The notes under the pieces are model-generated. The model saw only the letters and a list, made by a program, of their open reading frames with translations, searched no databases and was not told the origin of the DNA. This document shows positions 1-7,493 of a stretch of 11,989 bases of DNA, piece by piece (the first letter of the stretch is position 1; every line of letters starts with the position of its first letter). The stretch is from an uncultured Clostridia bacterium (GTDB taxonomy: Bacteria; Bacillota; Clostridia; TANB77; CAG-508): assembly GCA_947624925.1 (NCBI GenBank), contig CANQMG010000044.1, positions 1 through 11,989 on the forward strand, given 5' to 3'. The position numbers were made by a program, and so were the translations under genes.

Positions 1-428
1 CATTGTTAATTAGAAAGGTTTATAGATATGATGTACATGGTAAAGCAGTATTAAAAACTTTAAATAAATATTATGTAACAGATTTGGGAATAGCCCAAAT
101 TAAAAATAATAAAACAGAAATAGATAAGTCTTATGCACTTGAAAATATTGTATATAATGAACTTATAATAAAAGGATATGATGTATATACAGGAAAAACT
201 AAAAAAGGCGAAATAGATTTTGTCGCAACTAAACCAGAGAAAAAAATATATGTGCAAGTGGCATTTAGCATACCAAATGAGGATACAAAAAAAAGAGAAT
301 TTGGAGCTTATAACGTAATAAATGACAATTATCCTAAATATGTAATTACATTAGATAACTTGTCTTACGAAGTTAATGGAATAAAACATATGAATTTAAT
401 AGATTTTCTTTTAGATGATAATTTTTAA
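1..428 (+). CDS. AAA family ATPase, C-terminal DUF4143 domain (5' truncated)
   Basis: This is the last ~141 codons of a gene that enters from the left edge; the frame is open to base 1, so the true start lies outside and the TTG at 3 need not be a start. The visible part resembles the C-terminal DUF4143 domain of the AAA_14-type ATPases: a KYYVTDLGIA segment, then LENIVYNELIIKGYDVY, then GEIDFV and YVQVAF, which together look like a degenerate PD-(D/E)xK nuclease fold (acidic E in LEN, D in EID, Q in VQV). These proteins are common orphan genes of bacteria and archaea with no firmly known role; the N-terminal P-loop domain expected for the family would lie off the window. No clear terminator follows. 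Family assignment is by motif recognition only. Confidence 0.75.
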   Translation, partial: LLIRKVYRYDVHGKAVLKTLNKYYVTDLGIAQIKNNKTEIDKSYALENIVYNELIIKGYDVYTGKTKKGEIDFVATKPEKKIYVQVAFSIPNEDTKKREFGAYNVINDNYPKYVITLDNLSYEVNGIKHMNLIDFLLDDNF

Positions 429-446
429 TATTATATCTAGTCAAAT

Positions 447-515
447 TTAAATTAATATAATTAGCTCAATTTCATTTTTTGAATAAATTTGTTCAAATCT
501 TTCATCACTGTTCAT
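447..515 (-). CDS. 22-codon minus-strand ORF with good expression signals, possible gene remnant
   Basis: On the minus strand an ATG at 515-513 opens a 22-residue frame beginning MNSDERFEQIYSKNE and ending at TAA (449-447). It has a strong Shine-Dalgarno (TTAGGAGT, plus-strand 522-529, AGGAG 7 bases from the ATG) and an extended -10 promoter just upstream. The first 15 residues look like an ordinary charged protein N-terminus, while the last residues (IELIILI) run into AT-rich sequence. I read it either as the surviving 5' end of a decayed gene or as a genuine micropeptide. The start FEQIY is loosely like the N-terminus of ECF sigma factors, but that is too short to name. It is divergent from addA and too short for normal gene calling. 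Confidence 0.35.
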   Translation of the reverse strand: MNSDERFEQIYSKNEIELIILI

Positions 516-545
516 TCTATTACTCCTAATTCATATTTTAATTTT

Positions 546-554
546 ATTATAGCA
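546..554 (-). promoter_or_regulatory. extended -10 promoter for the minus-strand micro-ORF
   Basis: Reading the minus strand gives TGC-TATAAT, a perfect extended -10 element, about 30 bases upstream of the ATG at 515. No convincing -35 hexamer lies 16-18 bases further upstream, which is acceptable for an extended -10 promoter. Confidence 0.45.
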
Positions 555-625
555 TATATTGAAAATAAGTATAGTGATTTTTTTATAAAATTTTATAAAA
601 AACTTAAATATTTTTTTAGAATTAA

Positions 626-631
626 TATAAT
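626..631 (+). promoter_or_regulatory. candidate distal -10 box upstream of addA
   Basis: A perfect TATAAT lies 71 bases before the addA start. The hexamer 17 bases upstream (CTTAAA, 603-608) matches TTGACA at only three positions, so this may be chance in such AT-rich sequence. It is listed because the better-matching proximal promoter would leave almost no 5' leader. Confidence 0.25.
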
Positions 632-658
632 ATGTAGTAAATAATTTTATTACTTTTA

Positions 659-687
659 TTGCTTTATGTAGATTTTAAATATATAAT
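659..687 (+). promoter_or_regulatory. sigma-A-type promoter of addA
   Basis: TTGCTT (659-664), a 17-base spacer and TATAAT (682-687) form a near-consensus housekeeping promoter. Transcription would be expected to start around 694, only about 9 bases before the addA ATG at 703 and within its GGTGA ribosome binding site, so the message would have a very short leader. Confidence 0.55.
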
Positions 688-702
688 AAATTTGGTGATA
701 AT

Positions 703-3700
703 ATGAGTGAAGTTAAATGGACTAAAGAACAATTACAAGCTATTGTAGAAGATGGTTCAAATATTCTTGTTGCAGCAGCTGCTGGAAGTGGAAAGACGGC
801 TGTTTTAGTTGAAAGAATAATAAACAAAATAATTAATGAAAAAATAGATATAGATAAAATATTAATAGTTACCTTTACTAATGCGGCAGCTTCTGAAATG
901 AGGCAAAGAATTTTAGAAGCAATTTATAGAAAATTAGATGAAAACCCAGAAAATAATCATTTACAGAAACAAGTAACATTGCTTACAAAGGCTAGCATAT
1001 GTACAATTCATTCATTTTGCTTAGATGTTATTAGAAATAATTTTTATGAAATAGACATATCACCAAATTTTAGAATAGCTGATACTGCAGAGTTAGAATT
1101 ATTAAAGCAAGAAGTTATAGAAAATATATTTGAAGAAAAATATATAAATAATGATGAAAAATTTTTAAAACTTGTATATACATATACTGGTTATCGTGGT
1201 GATGAGCCTTTAAAAGAATTGGTTTTAAAAATATATAAATATATACAAAGTAGTCCATTTCCAGAAAAATGGCTTAGAGAAAGTGTAGAAAAATATAATT
1301 TAAAAGAAAAATTAGAGCAAGATTTTTCAAAAACTGAATGGGGGCAAATATTAATAAATTCTTTTAAAGATGAATTAAAAGAAGATATTTGTATACTAGA
1401 AAATTTATATACAAAGCTAATTAGGTTTGATGAATTAGTTAAATTTTCTAACACCATAAGATCTGACATAGATGAGCTAAAAAAATTAAATGCATTAGAT
1501 TTGTGGGATGAAATAGCAAAAGAACTAGAACAATTCAAATTTGAAAAATGGCCTATAGATAAAAAAATTGTATTAGATTTGAAAGATATTGCTAGAGAAA
1601 CGAGAGATAAAGTAAAAAATAAATTTAATAAAGTTAAAGAAAAAATGATGTTATCATCAAAAGAAATAAATGAAGATATATATTCAATGTATAGCATTTT
1701 AAAAAATCTTGAAAATTTAATATTAGATTTTACAAATAATTTTTCAAAAGAAAAAAGAGAAAGAAATATTATAGATTTCAATGATATAGAGCATTTTGCA
1801 TTAAAAATCTTACTAAAAGAAGATGAGGCTGGAAATTATATTCCATCAGACATAGCAGAAAAATATAAAAATAAATTTGTACAAATTGCAATAGATGAAT
1901 ATCAAGATTCTAATCTTGTACAAGAATACATTTTAAATACAATCTCAAAAAATAATATATTTATGGTTGGAGATGTAAAACAAAGTATATACAAATTTAG
2001 ACAAGCAAGACCAGAACTATTTTTAGAAAAATACGAAAAATATAAATTAAAAGAAGATATGTCAGAAAATGATAAAGCATCACTAAAAATACAATTATTT
2101 AAAAATTTTAGAAGTAGAAAAAACATACTAGATGTAACTAATTTAGTTTTTGAAAATATTATGTCAAAAGAATTAGGAGATATACAATACAATGAAAATG
2201 AATATTTAAACCTTGGCGCACAATATGAAAAAACAAATATAGGAATTTCTGAACTTTGTATAATAAATACTAAGAAAAATGAAGACGAAGAAAAAGAAGA
2301 TTCATCAGAAGAAGATATAGAAGATATAGAAGACATAGTATTAGAAGCTAAGTTCGTTGCAAATAAAATTAAAGAAATAATGGAAAAGGGATATTTAATA
2401 TATGATAAAAAAATAGGATTAAGAAAAGTTACATATAAGGATATAGTTATACTTTTAAGAGCTACTAATAATAGAGCTAATATTTTTGAAAAAGAAATAT
2501 CAGATTTAGGTTTTCCTATTTTTAGTGATACATCTGCACAGTATCTAGATTCAATTGAAATTCAAACTATAATGTCATTACTTAAAATTATAGATAATCC
2601 TATGCAAGATATTCCATTGGTTACTGTACTAAAAAGTATGATAGGAGGATTTACAGATAACGAATTAATTAAAATTAGAATTAACAGTATGCAAGGCTCT
2701 TTTTATGATGCAATGATAAAATATACAAAAGAAGATAATGAACTATCAGAAAAAATTAGTAAATTTTTTAATACATTAAGTGAATGGAGAAAAGAGCAGG
2801 AATATTTAAGTCTTGATGAACTTATATGGAAAATTTATATAGATACAAATTATTATAATTATGTAAGTCTTATGCAAAATGGAGGATTAAGACAAGCTAA
2901 TTTAAAATTGTTATTTGAAAAAGCAAGACAATATGAACAAGCAAATTTTAAAGGTTTATTTAATTTTATAAATTTTATAGATAAATTAAAAGTAAATAAT
3001 GGAGATTTAAATTCAGCAAAGATAATTGGAGAAAATGAAGATGTTATTAGAATTATGAGTATTCATAAAAGTAAAGGACTGGAATTTCCAATTGTATTTT
3101 TATCTGGATGTGGCAAAAGATTTAATATGCAAGATTTAAATAGCAATATATTATTACATCAAGATATTGGAATAGGCGTAAATTATATAGACTATGAAAG
3201 GAAAATAGAATATCCAACTTTAACAAAAGAGGCAATTAAAAATAAAATAACATCTGAAACGATTTCAGAAGAAATGAGAATTTTATATGTTGCATTAACT
3301 AGGGCAAAAGAGAAGTTATATATAACTGGAATAAAAAAAGATGCAGAAAAATCGATTAAAGAAAAATCCGAGATGTTGGAAATATATAGTAATAAAAAAA
3401 TAGATAAAAATGTTGTTAAAAAATATAAAACATATTTAGATTGGCTTGAACTGGTATACTTAAATAATAAAGATAAAATAGAAGATATATTAAAGCTAAA
3501 TATATATAATAAAGAAGATTTTATAAAAAATCTAAATAAAGAAAATGAAAATCAGAATGAAGATACATTCAGTAAAATAATAGAAAAAACGAACAATATT
3601 CAAACAGACAAAAAACTAGAAGACATTCTAAATTGGAAATATGGTTATGAAGATGCTTCAAAAATAAATGCGAAAACGTCTGTAACATCATTAAAACAAA

Positions 3701-4305
3701 CAGATATAAATTCAGATGAAGTGATTACTCCTATATTAAATGTACCACAAAGAGTTAAACTAGAAACTCCAAAATTTCTTAAAAAAGAAGAAAAAATAAC
3801 TGGAGCCCAAAAGGGAACTTTGATACATTTATGTATGCAAAAGCTTGATTTAAATATAGATTATACTTTAGAAAAAATAGATAAATTATTAGATAATATG
3901 GTAAAAAAAGAATTAATAACACCTATAGAGAAAGAAAGTATAGATATTCAAAAAATATATAAATTTACAGAATCTGTGATTTGGAAAGATATGAAAATGG
4001 CAAAAAAAGTATATAGAGAAAAACCATTTTATATATACATTCCTTCAGATGAAATATATGATACTGATGTAAAAGAACAGATTTTAGTTCAAGGTATTAT
4101 AGATTTATATTATATAAATCAAAATGATGAAGTAATATTAGTAGATTACAAAAGTGATTATGTGAAAACAGAAATGGAATTAATAGAAAAGTACAAAAAA
4201 CAATTAGAAATTTATAAAGTGGCACTAGAAGAAAGTTTAAACAAAAAAGTTAGTAAGGTTTACATATATTCTACATTTTTAGACAGAATTATTGAAATTA
4301 ACTAG
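703..4305 (+). CDS. addA: ATP-dependent helicase/nuclease subunit A (AddA)
   Basis: AddA is the UvrD/Rep-type helicase and nuclease subunit of AddAB, which resects double-strand breaks until it meets a Chi site and prepares the end for RecA. The 1200 residues match the family size (about 1230 in B. subtilis). Visible motifs in order: Q-motif KWTKEQLQAI (5-14), Walker A AAAGSGKT (25-32), motif Ia VTFTNAAASEMR (about 57-68), Walker B IDEYQDSN (397-404), motif III VGDVKQSIYKFRQ (422-434), motif V SIHKSKGLEFPIV (786-798) and motif VI EEMRILYVALTRAKEKL (856-872). The C-terminal RecB-type nuclease shows H1042 in GTLIH, D1134 in GIIDL and D1148/K1150 in VDYKSD, so helicase and nuclease both look intact. 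A low-complexity acidic stretch sits near residues 526-547. The start is ATG with GGTGA 5 bases upstream. AddB is normally encoded directly upstream in Firmicutes but is absent here. Confidence 0.95.
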   Translation: MSEVKWTKEQLQAIVEDGSNILVAAAAGSGKTAVLVERIINKIINEKIDIDKILIVTFTNAAASEMRQRILEAIYRKLDENPENNHLQKQVTLLTKASICTIHSFCLDVIRNNFYEIDISPNFRIADTAELELLKQEVIENIFEEKYINNDEKFLKLVYTYTGYRGDEPLKELVLKIYKYIQSSPFPEKWLRESVEKYNLKEKLEQDFSKTEWGQILINSFKDELKEDICILENLYTKLIRFDELVKFSNTIRSDIDELKKLNALDLWDEIAKELEQFKFEKWPIDKKIVLDLKDIARETRDKVKNKFNKVKEKMMLSSKEINEDIYSMYSILKNLENLILDFTNNFSKEKRERNIIDFNDIEHFALKILLKEDEAGNYIPSDIAEKYKNKFVQIAIDEYQDSNLVQEYILNTISKNNIFMVGDVKQSIYKFRQARPELFLEKYEKYKLKEDMSENDKASLKIQLFKNFRSRKNILDVTNLVFENIMSKELGDIQYNENEYLNLGAQYEKTNIGISELCIINTKKNEDEEKEDSSEEDIEDIEDIVLEAKFVANKIKEIMEKGYLIYDKKIGLRKVTYKDIVILLRATNNRANIFEKEISDLGFPIFSDTSAQYLDSIEIQTIMSLLKIIDNPMQDIPLVTVLKSMIGGFTDNELIKIRINSMQGSFYDAMIKYTKEDNELSEKISKFFNTLSEWRKEQEYLSLDELIWKIYIDTNYYNYVSLMQNGGLRQANLKLLFEKARQYEQANFKGLFNFINFIDKLKVNNGDLNSAKIIGENEDVIRIMSIHKSKGLEFPIVFLSGCGKRFNMQDLNSNILLHQDIGIGVNYIDYERKIEYPTLTKEAIKNKITSETISEEMRILYVALTRAKEKLYITGIKKDAEKSIKEKSEMLEIYSNKKIDKNVVKKYKTYLDWLELVYLNNKDKIEDILKLNIYNKEDFIKNLNKENENQNEDTFSKIIEKTNNIQTDKKLEDILNWKYGYEDASKINAKTSVTSLKQTDINSDEVITPILNVPQRVKLETPKFLKKEEKITGAQKGTLIHLCMQKLDLNIDYTLEKIDKLLDNMVKKELITPIEKESIDIQKIYKFTESVIWKDMKMAKKVYREKPFYIYIPSDEIYDTDVKEQILVQGIIDLYYINQNDEVILVDYKSDYVKTEMELIEKYKKQLEIYKVALEESLNKKVSKVYIYSTFLDRIIEIN

Positions 4306-4363
4306 AAAATATAGTAAAATAAAGATATTGAAATATTAGTAATTTAATATAAAGGAGTAATTT

Positions 4364-4843
4364 ATGCAAAGATTAAAAACATTTTTTATATATGCATTAT
4401 TAATCTTAGTATTATGGATATTTTCAGATATCGTAATATTTGTTGGAATAAATTCTACATATCAAAACAAAACTTTTAATTTAACATCACCGCAAGAAGA
4501 TTATGAAATTAATATCTCAGAATGTAAAGCAACATATGTAAATGGATATGTTAAAGGTATAATAAAAAATAATACAGAGAATAATATAAATGAAAAATAT
4601 TTAAAAATAGATTGTTATTCACCAAGAGATATATTGCTTGGAACAAAATATATACAGTTACAAAATATTTTACCAAATCAATCTAGAGATTTTGAAATGT
4701 ATTATCAATTTGAAGATGTAGAATACTGCAATATTAGTTTAGTAGATAATATTGATGAAAATGTAACAGAAGGTCAATTTATATCTGACCAAATGAGCTA
4801 CTTGCTTATTCTAACAACATTAGTGTATATGTGTATATTTTAG
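4364..4843 (+). CDS. membrane-anchored FxLYD-like domain protein
   Basis: This 159-residue protein has an N-terminal hydrophobic helix (about residues 8-29) that should act as a signal anchor, an outward-facing domain (about 45-130) and a short hydrophobic tail (144-159, ending YMCIF) that could be a second membrane segment. The middle, with GYVKGIIKNNTENNI, a KIDCYSP strand, an ILPNQSRDFEM turn and YCNISLVDN, follows the pattern of the FxLYD/beta-sandwich domains found in many small Firmicute surface proteins. The role is unknown. An AAAGGAG ribosome binding site (4351-4357) precedes the ATG with good spacing. It follows addA by 58 bases with no obvious terminator or promoter between, so it is probably cotranscribed with addA. 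The tail ends abruptly, so a small C-terminal truncation is possible. Confidence 0.6.
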   Translation: MQRLKTFFIYALLILVLWIFSDIVIFVGINSTYQNKTFNLTSPQEDYEINISECKATYVNGYVKGIIKNNTENNINEKYLKIDCYSPRDILLGTKYIQLQNILPNQSRDFEMYYQFEDVEYCNISLVDNIDENVTEGQFISDQMSYLLILTTLVYMCIF

Positions 4844-4904
4844 AGCCTAAAAAATTGCTATTATAATTTATTTGTAGTGTTAAAAAATAAAATACTAAAA
4901 GTAC

Positions 4905-4933
4905 TTGCTATTTTAAAAAGTATGTAATATAAT
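4905..4933 (+). promoter_or_regulatory. sigma-A promoter of mreB
   Basis: TTGCTA (4905-4910), a 17-base spacer and a perfect TATAAT (4928-4933) make a strong housekeeping promoter. The predicted start is near 4940, giving a leader of about 60 bases before mreB. Confidence 0.7.
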
Positions 4934-4975
4934 TGTAATGAAAATGTAACAATAATACAAAAACATTACAATTAT
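4929..4975 (+). promoter_or_regulatory. 12-bp dyad with WalR-like direct repeats at the mreB promoter
   Basis: Positions 4929-4940 and 4964-4975 are perfect reverse complements (12 bp, 23-base spacer). Within the dyad the plus strand reads TGTAAT-GAAAA-TGTAAC (4934-4950), a full match to the WalR/YycF consensus TGTWAH-N5-TGTWAH, and the minus strand reads TGTAAT-GTTTT-TGTATT (4970-4954), a match at 11 of 12 positions. The boxes start right after the -10 hexamer and span the predicted start site, a position expected for repression. The left arm lies partly upstream of the predicted start, so a DNA operator is more likely than an mRNA hairpin. Assignment to WalR rather than another OmpR-family regulator is inference. 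Confidence 0.45.
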
Positions 4976-5001
4976 TTTATTTATGGAAGGAAAGAAAGCA
5001 G

Positions 5002-6006
5002 ATGTTTGGATTTGGACAGGATATAGGAATCGATTTAGGAACAGCTACAGTAATTGCTTATGTAAAAGGAAAAGGAATAGTTTTAAGAGAACCATCAGTT
5101 GTAGCAGTAGATAATATTACTGGTGATGTTTTAGCAGTAGGACAAGAGGCTAGAAGAATGCTTGGAAGAACACCAGGTAATATAGTGGCTACAAGACCAT
5201 TAAAAGATGGAGTTATTTCAGATTATACAGTTACAGAAAAAATGCTAAAATACTTTATAAATAAAATAGGTGGAAAGTTTATATTTGCTCCTAGAATAAT
5301 GGTTTGTATACCTTCTCAAGTTACAGAGGTAGAAAAGAAAGCTGTTATTGATGCAGCATCTCAAGCTGGTGCAAGAAAAGTGTATTTAATAGAAGAACCA
5401 ATAGCTGCAGCAATTGGAGCAGGAATAGATATATCTAAACCATGTGGAAATATGATAGTTGATATAGGTGGCGGAACTACAGATATTGCAGTTATATCAT
5501 TAGGTGGGTCTGTTGTAAGTTCATCATTAAAAGTTGCTGGAGATAAATTTGATGAGGCAGTTGTAAAATATATAAAAAGAAAGCATAATGTGATAATTGG
5601 AGAAAGAACAGCAGAAGAATTAAAAATAAACATTGGCTGTGTGTATCCAAAAATTCAAGATGTAGAAATGGATATTAGAGGAAGAGATTTAACAACTGGA
5701 TTGCCAAAAACTATAACAATACATTCTAGCGAAATGTTAGAGGCGCTTATCGAACCTGCAATGATGATTGTAGATGCAGTACATGGAGTGCTTGAGAAAA
5801 CTCCACCAGAACTTGCAGCAGATATAAGTGATAAAGGAATTTATATGACAGGTGGAGGCAGTTTAGTAGATGGATTAGATAAACTACTACAAGAAAAAAC
5901 AGGAATTAATGTAATGATAGCTAGAGATACAGTTTCATGCGTTGCATTAGGCACAGGAAAAGCACTTGATAATTTAGATGTATTAGATGGAAAAGGAAAA
6001 AAATAA
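5002..6006 (+). CDS. mreB: rod shape-determining protein MreB/Mbl
   Basis: MreB is the bacterial actin homologue that forms membrane-bound filaments and directs cell-wall synthesis along the cylinder of rod-shaped cells. At 334 residues it has normal length. The actin-fold nucleotide motifs are all present: phosphate 1 GIDLGTATV (9-17), connect 1 IEEPIAAAIGAGID, phosphate 2 VDIGGGTTDIAVIS (153-166) and the adenosine motif GIYMTGGGSLVDG (279-291). The start MFGFGQDIG is a typical hydrophobic N-terminus. GGAAGG lies 11 bases before the ATG. The sequence alone does not separate MreB from the paralogue Mbl. The usual partners mreC, mreD or minCD are not adjacent; the neighbours are an FxLYD-like protein and mtaB, so this is probably a stand-alone or second mreB-family copy. 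Transcription starts from the promoter at 4905-4933. Confidence 0.92.
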   Translation: MFGFGQDIGIDLGTATVIAYVKGKGIVLREPSVVAVDNITGDVLAVGQEARRMLGRTPGNIVATRPLKDGVISDYTVTEKMLKYFINKIGGKFIFAPRIMVCIPSQVTEVEKKAVIDAASQAGARKVYLIEEPIAAAIGAGIDISKPCGNMIVDIGGGTTDIAVISLGGSVVSSSLKVAGDKFDEAVVKYIKRKHNVIIGERTAEELKINIGCVYPKIQDVEMDIRGRDLTTGLPKTITIHSSEMLEALIEPAMMIVDAVHGVLEKTPPELAADISDKGIYMTGGGSLVDGLDKLLQEKTGINVMIARDTVSCVALGTGKALDNLDVLDGKGKK

Positions 6007-6015
6007 TAATCCAAT

Positions 6016-6044
6016 ATTCCCCCAACCAATTAAGTTGGGGGAAT
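6016..6044. terminator. GC-rich hairpin after mreB, possible weak terminator
   Basis: ATTCCCCCAAC (6016-6026) pairs perfectly with GTTGGGGGAAT (6034-6044) around a 7-base loop. On the + strand it is followed by tatataatag rather than a T-run, so it is not a classical intrinsic terminator; it could protect the mreB 3' end or partly attenuate readthrough into mtaB. A TATAAT (6047-6052) just after the stem has no matching -35 but could serve as an internal -10 for mtaB. Confidence 0.5.
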
Positions 6045-6069
6045 TATATAATAGAAAAGAGATAGATTA

Positions 6070-7386
6070 ATGAATAATGAAGTAAATAAAAAAAAGATTG
6101 CTTTTTACACATTAGGGTGTAAAGTAAACCAATATGAAACAAATGCTATGGAGCAAAAATTTATAGAATCAGGCTATGAAACAGTAGATTTTAATGAAAA
6201 ATCAGATATATATATAGTAAATACGTGTACAGTTACTAATATGTCAGATAGAAAATCAAGACAAATTTTAAGAAGAGCAAAAATGAAAAATCCAAATTCA
6301 ATAGTTGTAGCGGTTGGATGCTATGCTCAAATTGCCAAAGAAAAACTAGAAGAAATTGAAGAAATAGACCTTATACTTGGAAATAATGAAAAAAAAGATA
6401 TAGTAAGTTATATAGAAAACTATATAAATTCTAAATATAATAAAATACATTTAGAAGATGTACTTCATCAAAATGAATATTTAGATTTTGGAAGTGTTAC
6501 ATATAGTGAAAAAACAAGAGCTGTTATAAAAATACAAGATGGCTGTGATAGATTTTGTTCATATTGTATTATTCCATATGCTAGAGGAAAAATAAGAAGT
6601 AGAAAAATGGAAAATATAATAAAAGAAGTGGAAGATATTGCAAAAAAAGGCATCAAGGAAGTTGTTATAACAGGAATACATATTGCATCTTATGGAAAAG
6701 ATTTTAAAGGTAAAATTAAATTAATAGATTTACTTGAAAATATAAATAAAATAGATGGAATAGAAAGAATTAGATTGAGCTCATTAGAGCCAACTATAAT
6801 AGATGAAGAATTTGTAACTAGAATAAAAAAGTTAAAAAAAATATGTCATCATTTTCATTTATCACTTCAAAGCGGATGTGATGAAACCCTAAAAAGAATG
6901 AATAGAAGATACACTATAGAACAATTTGAAAAATGTGTTTTATTATTAAGAAATACATATAATGATGTAATACTAACAACAGATATTATAGTAGGCTTTC
7001 CAGGAGAAACGGAAGAAGAATTTAATATTACATATAGATTTTTGGAAAATATAAAATTCTATAAAATACATGTATTTAAATATTCTGTTAGAAATGGTAC
7101 AAAAGCTGCAAAAATGGATAATCAAATACCAGAAAACATAAAAGAAATAAGAAGTAGAAAACTAATAGAATTATCATTAAAGCAACAAATAGAGTATAAC
7201 GAAAGTTATATTGAAAAAAAGGTTAATGTGTTGTTTGAAGATAAAGATGGAGAATATTTTCAAGGACATACAGATAATTACATATTAGTAAAAGTTAAGG
7301 ACGAAGTTTTAGCAAATCAAATATATAATATTGAAATAATAAAAAAAGAAAATGAATATTTAATTGGCAAACAAATATTACATTAG
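6070..7386 (+). CDS. mtaB: tRNA ms2t6A37 methylthiotransferase MtaB
   Basis: MtaB is a radical-SAM enzyme that adds a methylthio group to N6-threonylcarbamoyladenosine at tRNA position 37 (ms2t6A), helping decoding of ANN codons. The 438 residues show the three-domain layout of methylthiotransferases: an N-terminal UPF0004 domain with cluster cysteines C17 (TLGCKVNQYET), C53 (VNTCTV) and C84 (VGCYAQ); a radical-SAM core with C159-x3-C163-x2-C166 in GCDRFCSYCIIPYARG; and a C-terminal TRAM-like RNA-binding region from about residue 375. The start TLGCKVNQYE and the KIQDGCDRFCSYC segment fit the MtaB (YqeV) branch better than MiaB. The ATG at 6070 has only a weak purine-rich upstream region. It follows mreB by 63 bases across a hairpin, so it may be partly cotranscribed with mreB. 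Confidence 0.92.
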   Translation: MNNEVNKKKIAFYTLGCKVNQYETNAMEQKFIESGYETVDFNEKSDIYIVNTCTVTNMSDRKSRQILRRAKMKNPNSIVVAVGCYAQIAKEKLEEIEEIDLILGNNEKKDIVSYIENYINSKYNKIHLEDVLHQNEYLDFGSVTYSEKTRAVIKIQDGCDRFCSYCIIPYARGKIRSRKMENIIKEVEDIAKKGIKEVVITGIHIASYGKDFKGKIKLIDLLENINKIDGIERIRLSSLEPTIIDEEFVTRIKKLKKICHHFHLSLQSGCDETLKRMNRRYTIEQFEKCVLLLRNTYNDVILTTDIIVGFPGETEEEFNITYRFLENIKFYKIHVFKYSVRNGTKAAKMDNQIPENIKEIRSRKLIELSLKQQIEYNESYIEKKVNVLFEDKDGEYFQGHTDNYILVKVKDEVLANQIYNIEIIKKENEYLIGKQILH

Positions 7387-7403
7387 TATTACAAAAATGT
7401 AAC
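7387..7403 (+). promoter_or_regulatory. WalR-like box upstream of the 70-aa gene
   Basis: TATTAC-AAAAA-TGTAAC fits TGTWAH-N5-TGTWAH at 11 of 12 positions. It lies immediately after the mtaB stop codon and about 57-73 bases before the predicted start site of the next gene, a position typical of activation. It also contains a small TTACA/TGTAA palindrome. It resembles the boxes at the mreB promoter. Confidence 0.3.
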
Positions 7404-7424
7404 AAATATTTAATACTAAAAAGC

Positions 7425-7453
7425 TTGATAAAATCATATTTTTATAGTATAAA
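7425..7453 (+). promoter_or_regulatory. sigma-A promoter of the 70-aa gene
   Basis: TTGATA (7425-7430), a 17-base spacer and TATAAA (7448-7453) form a near-consensus promoter. It implies that the small gene is transcribed independently of mtaB with a leader of about 35 bases. Confidence 0.65.
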
Positions 7454-7493
7454 TAAAATGAAAGTATCAAATAACTAAAGAGGAGGAAATAAT

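Noticed and set aside
583..602. TTTTATAAAA direct/inverted repeat upstream of addA
   Set aside because: It is self-complementary but consists only of A and T in a very AT-rich gap, so it is likely chance.
1191..1781. 196-codon minus-strand frame within addA
   Set aside because: It lies wholly opposite an intact addA with all motifs, is rich in Ser/Phe/Ile as expected for an antisense shadow, and has no ribosome binding site.
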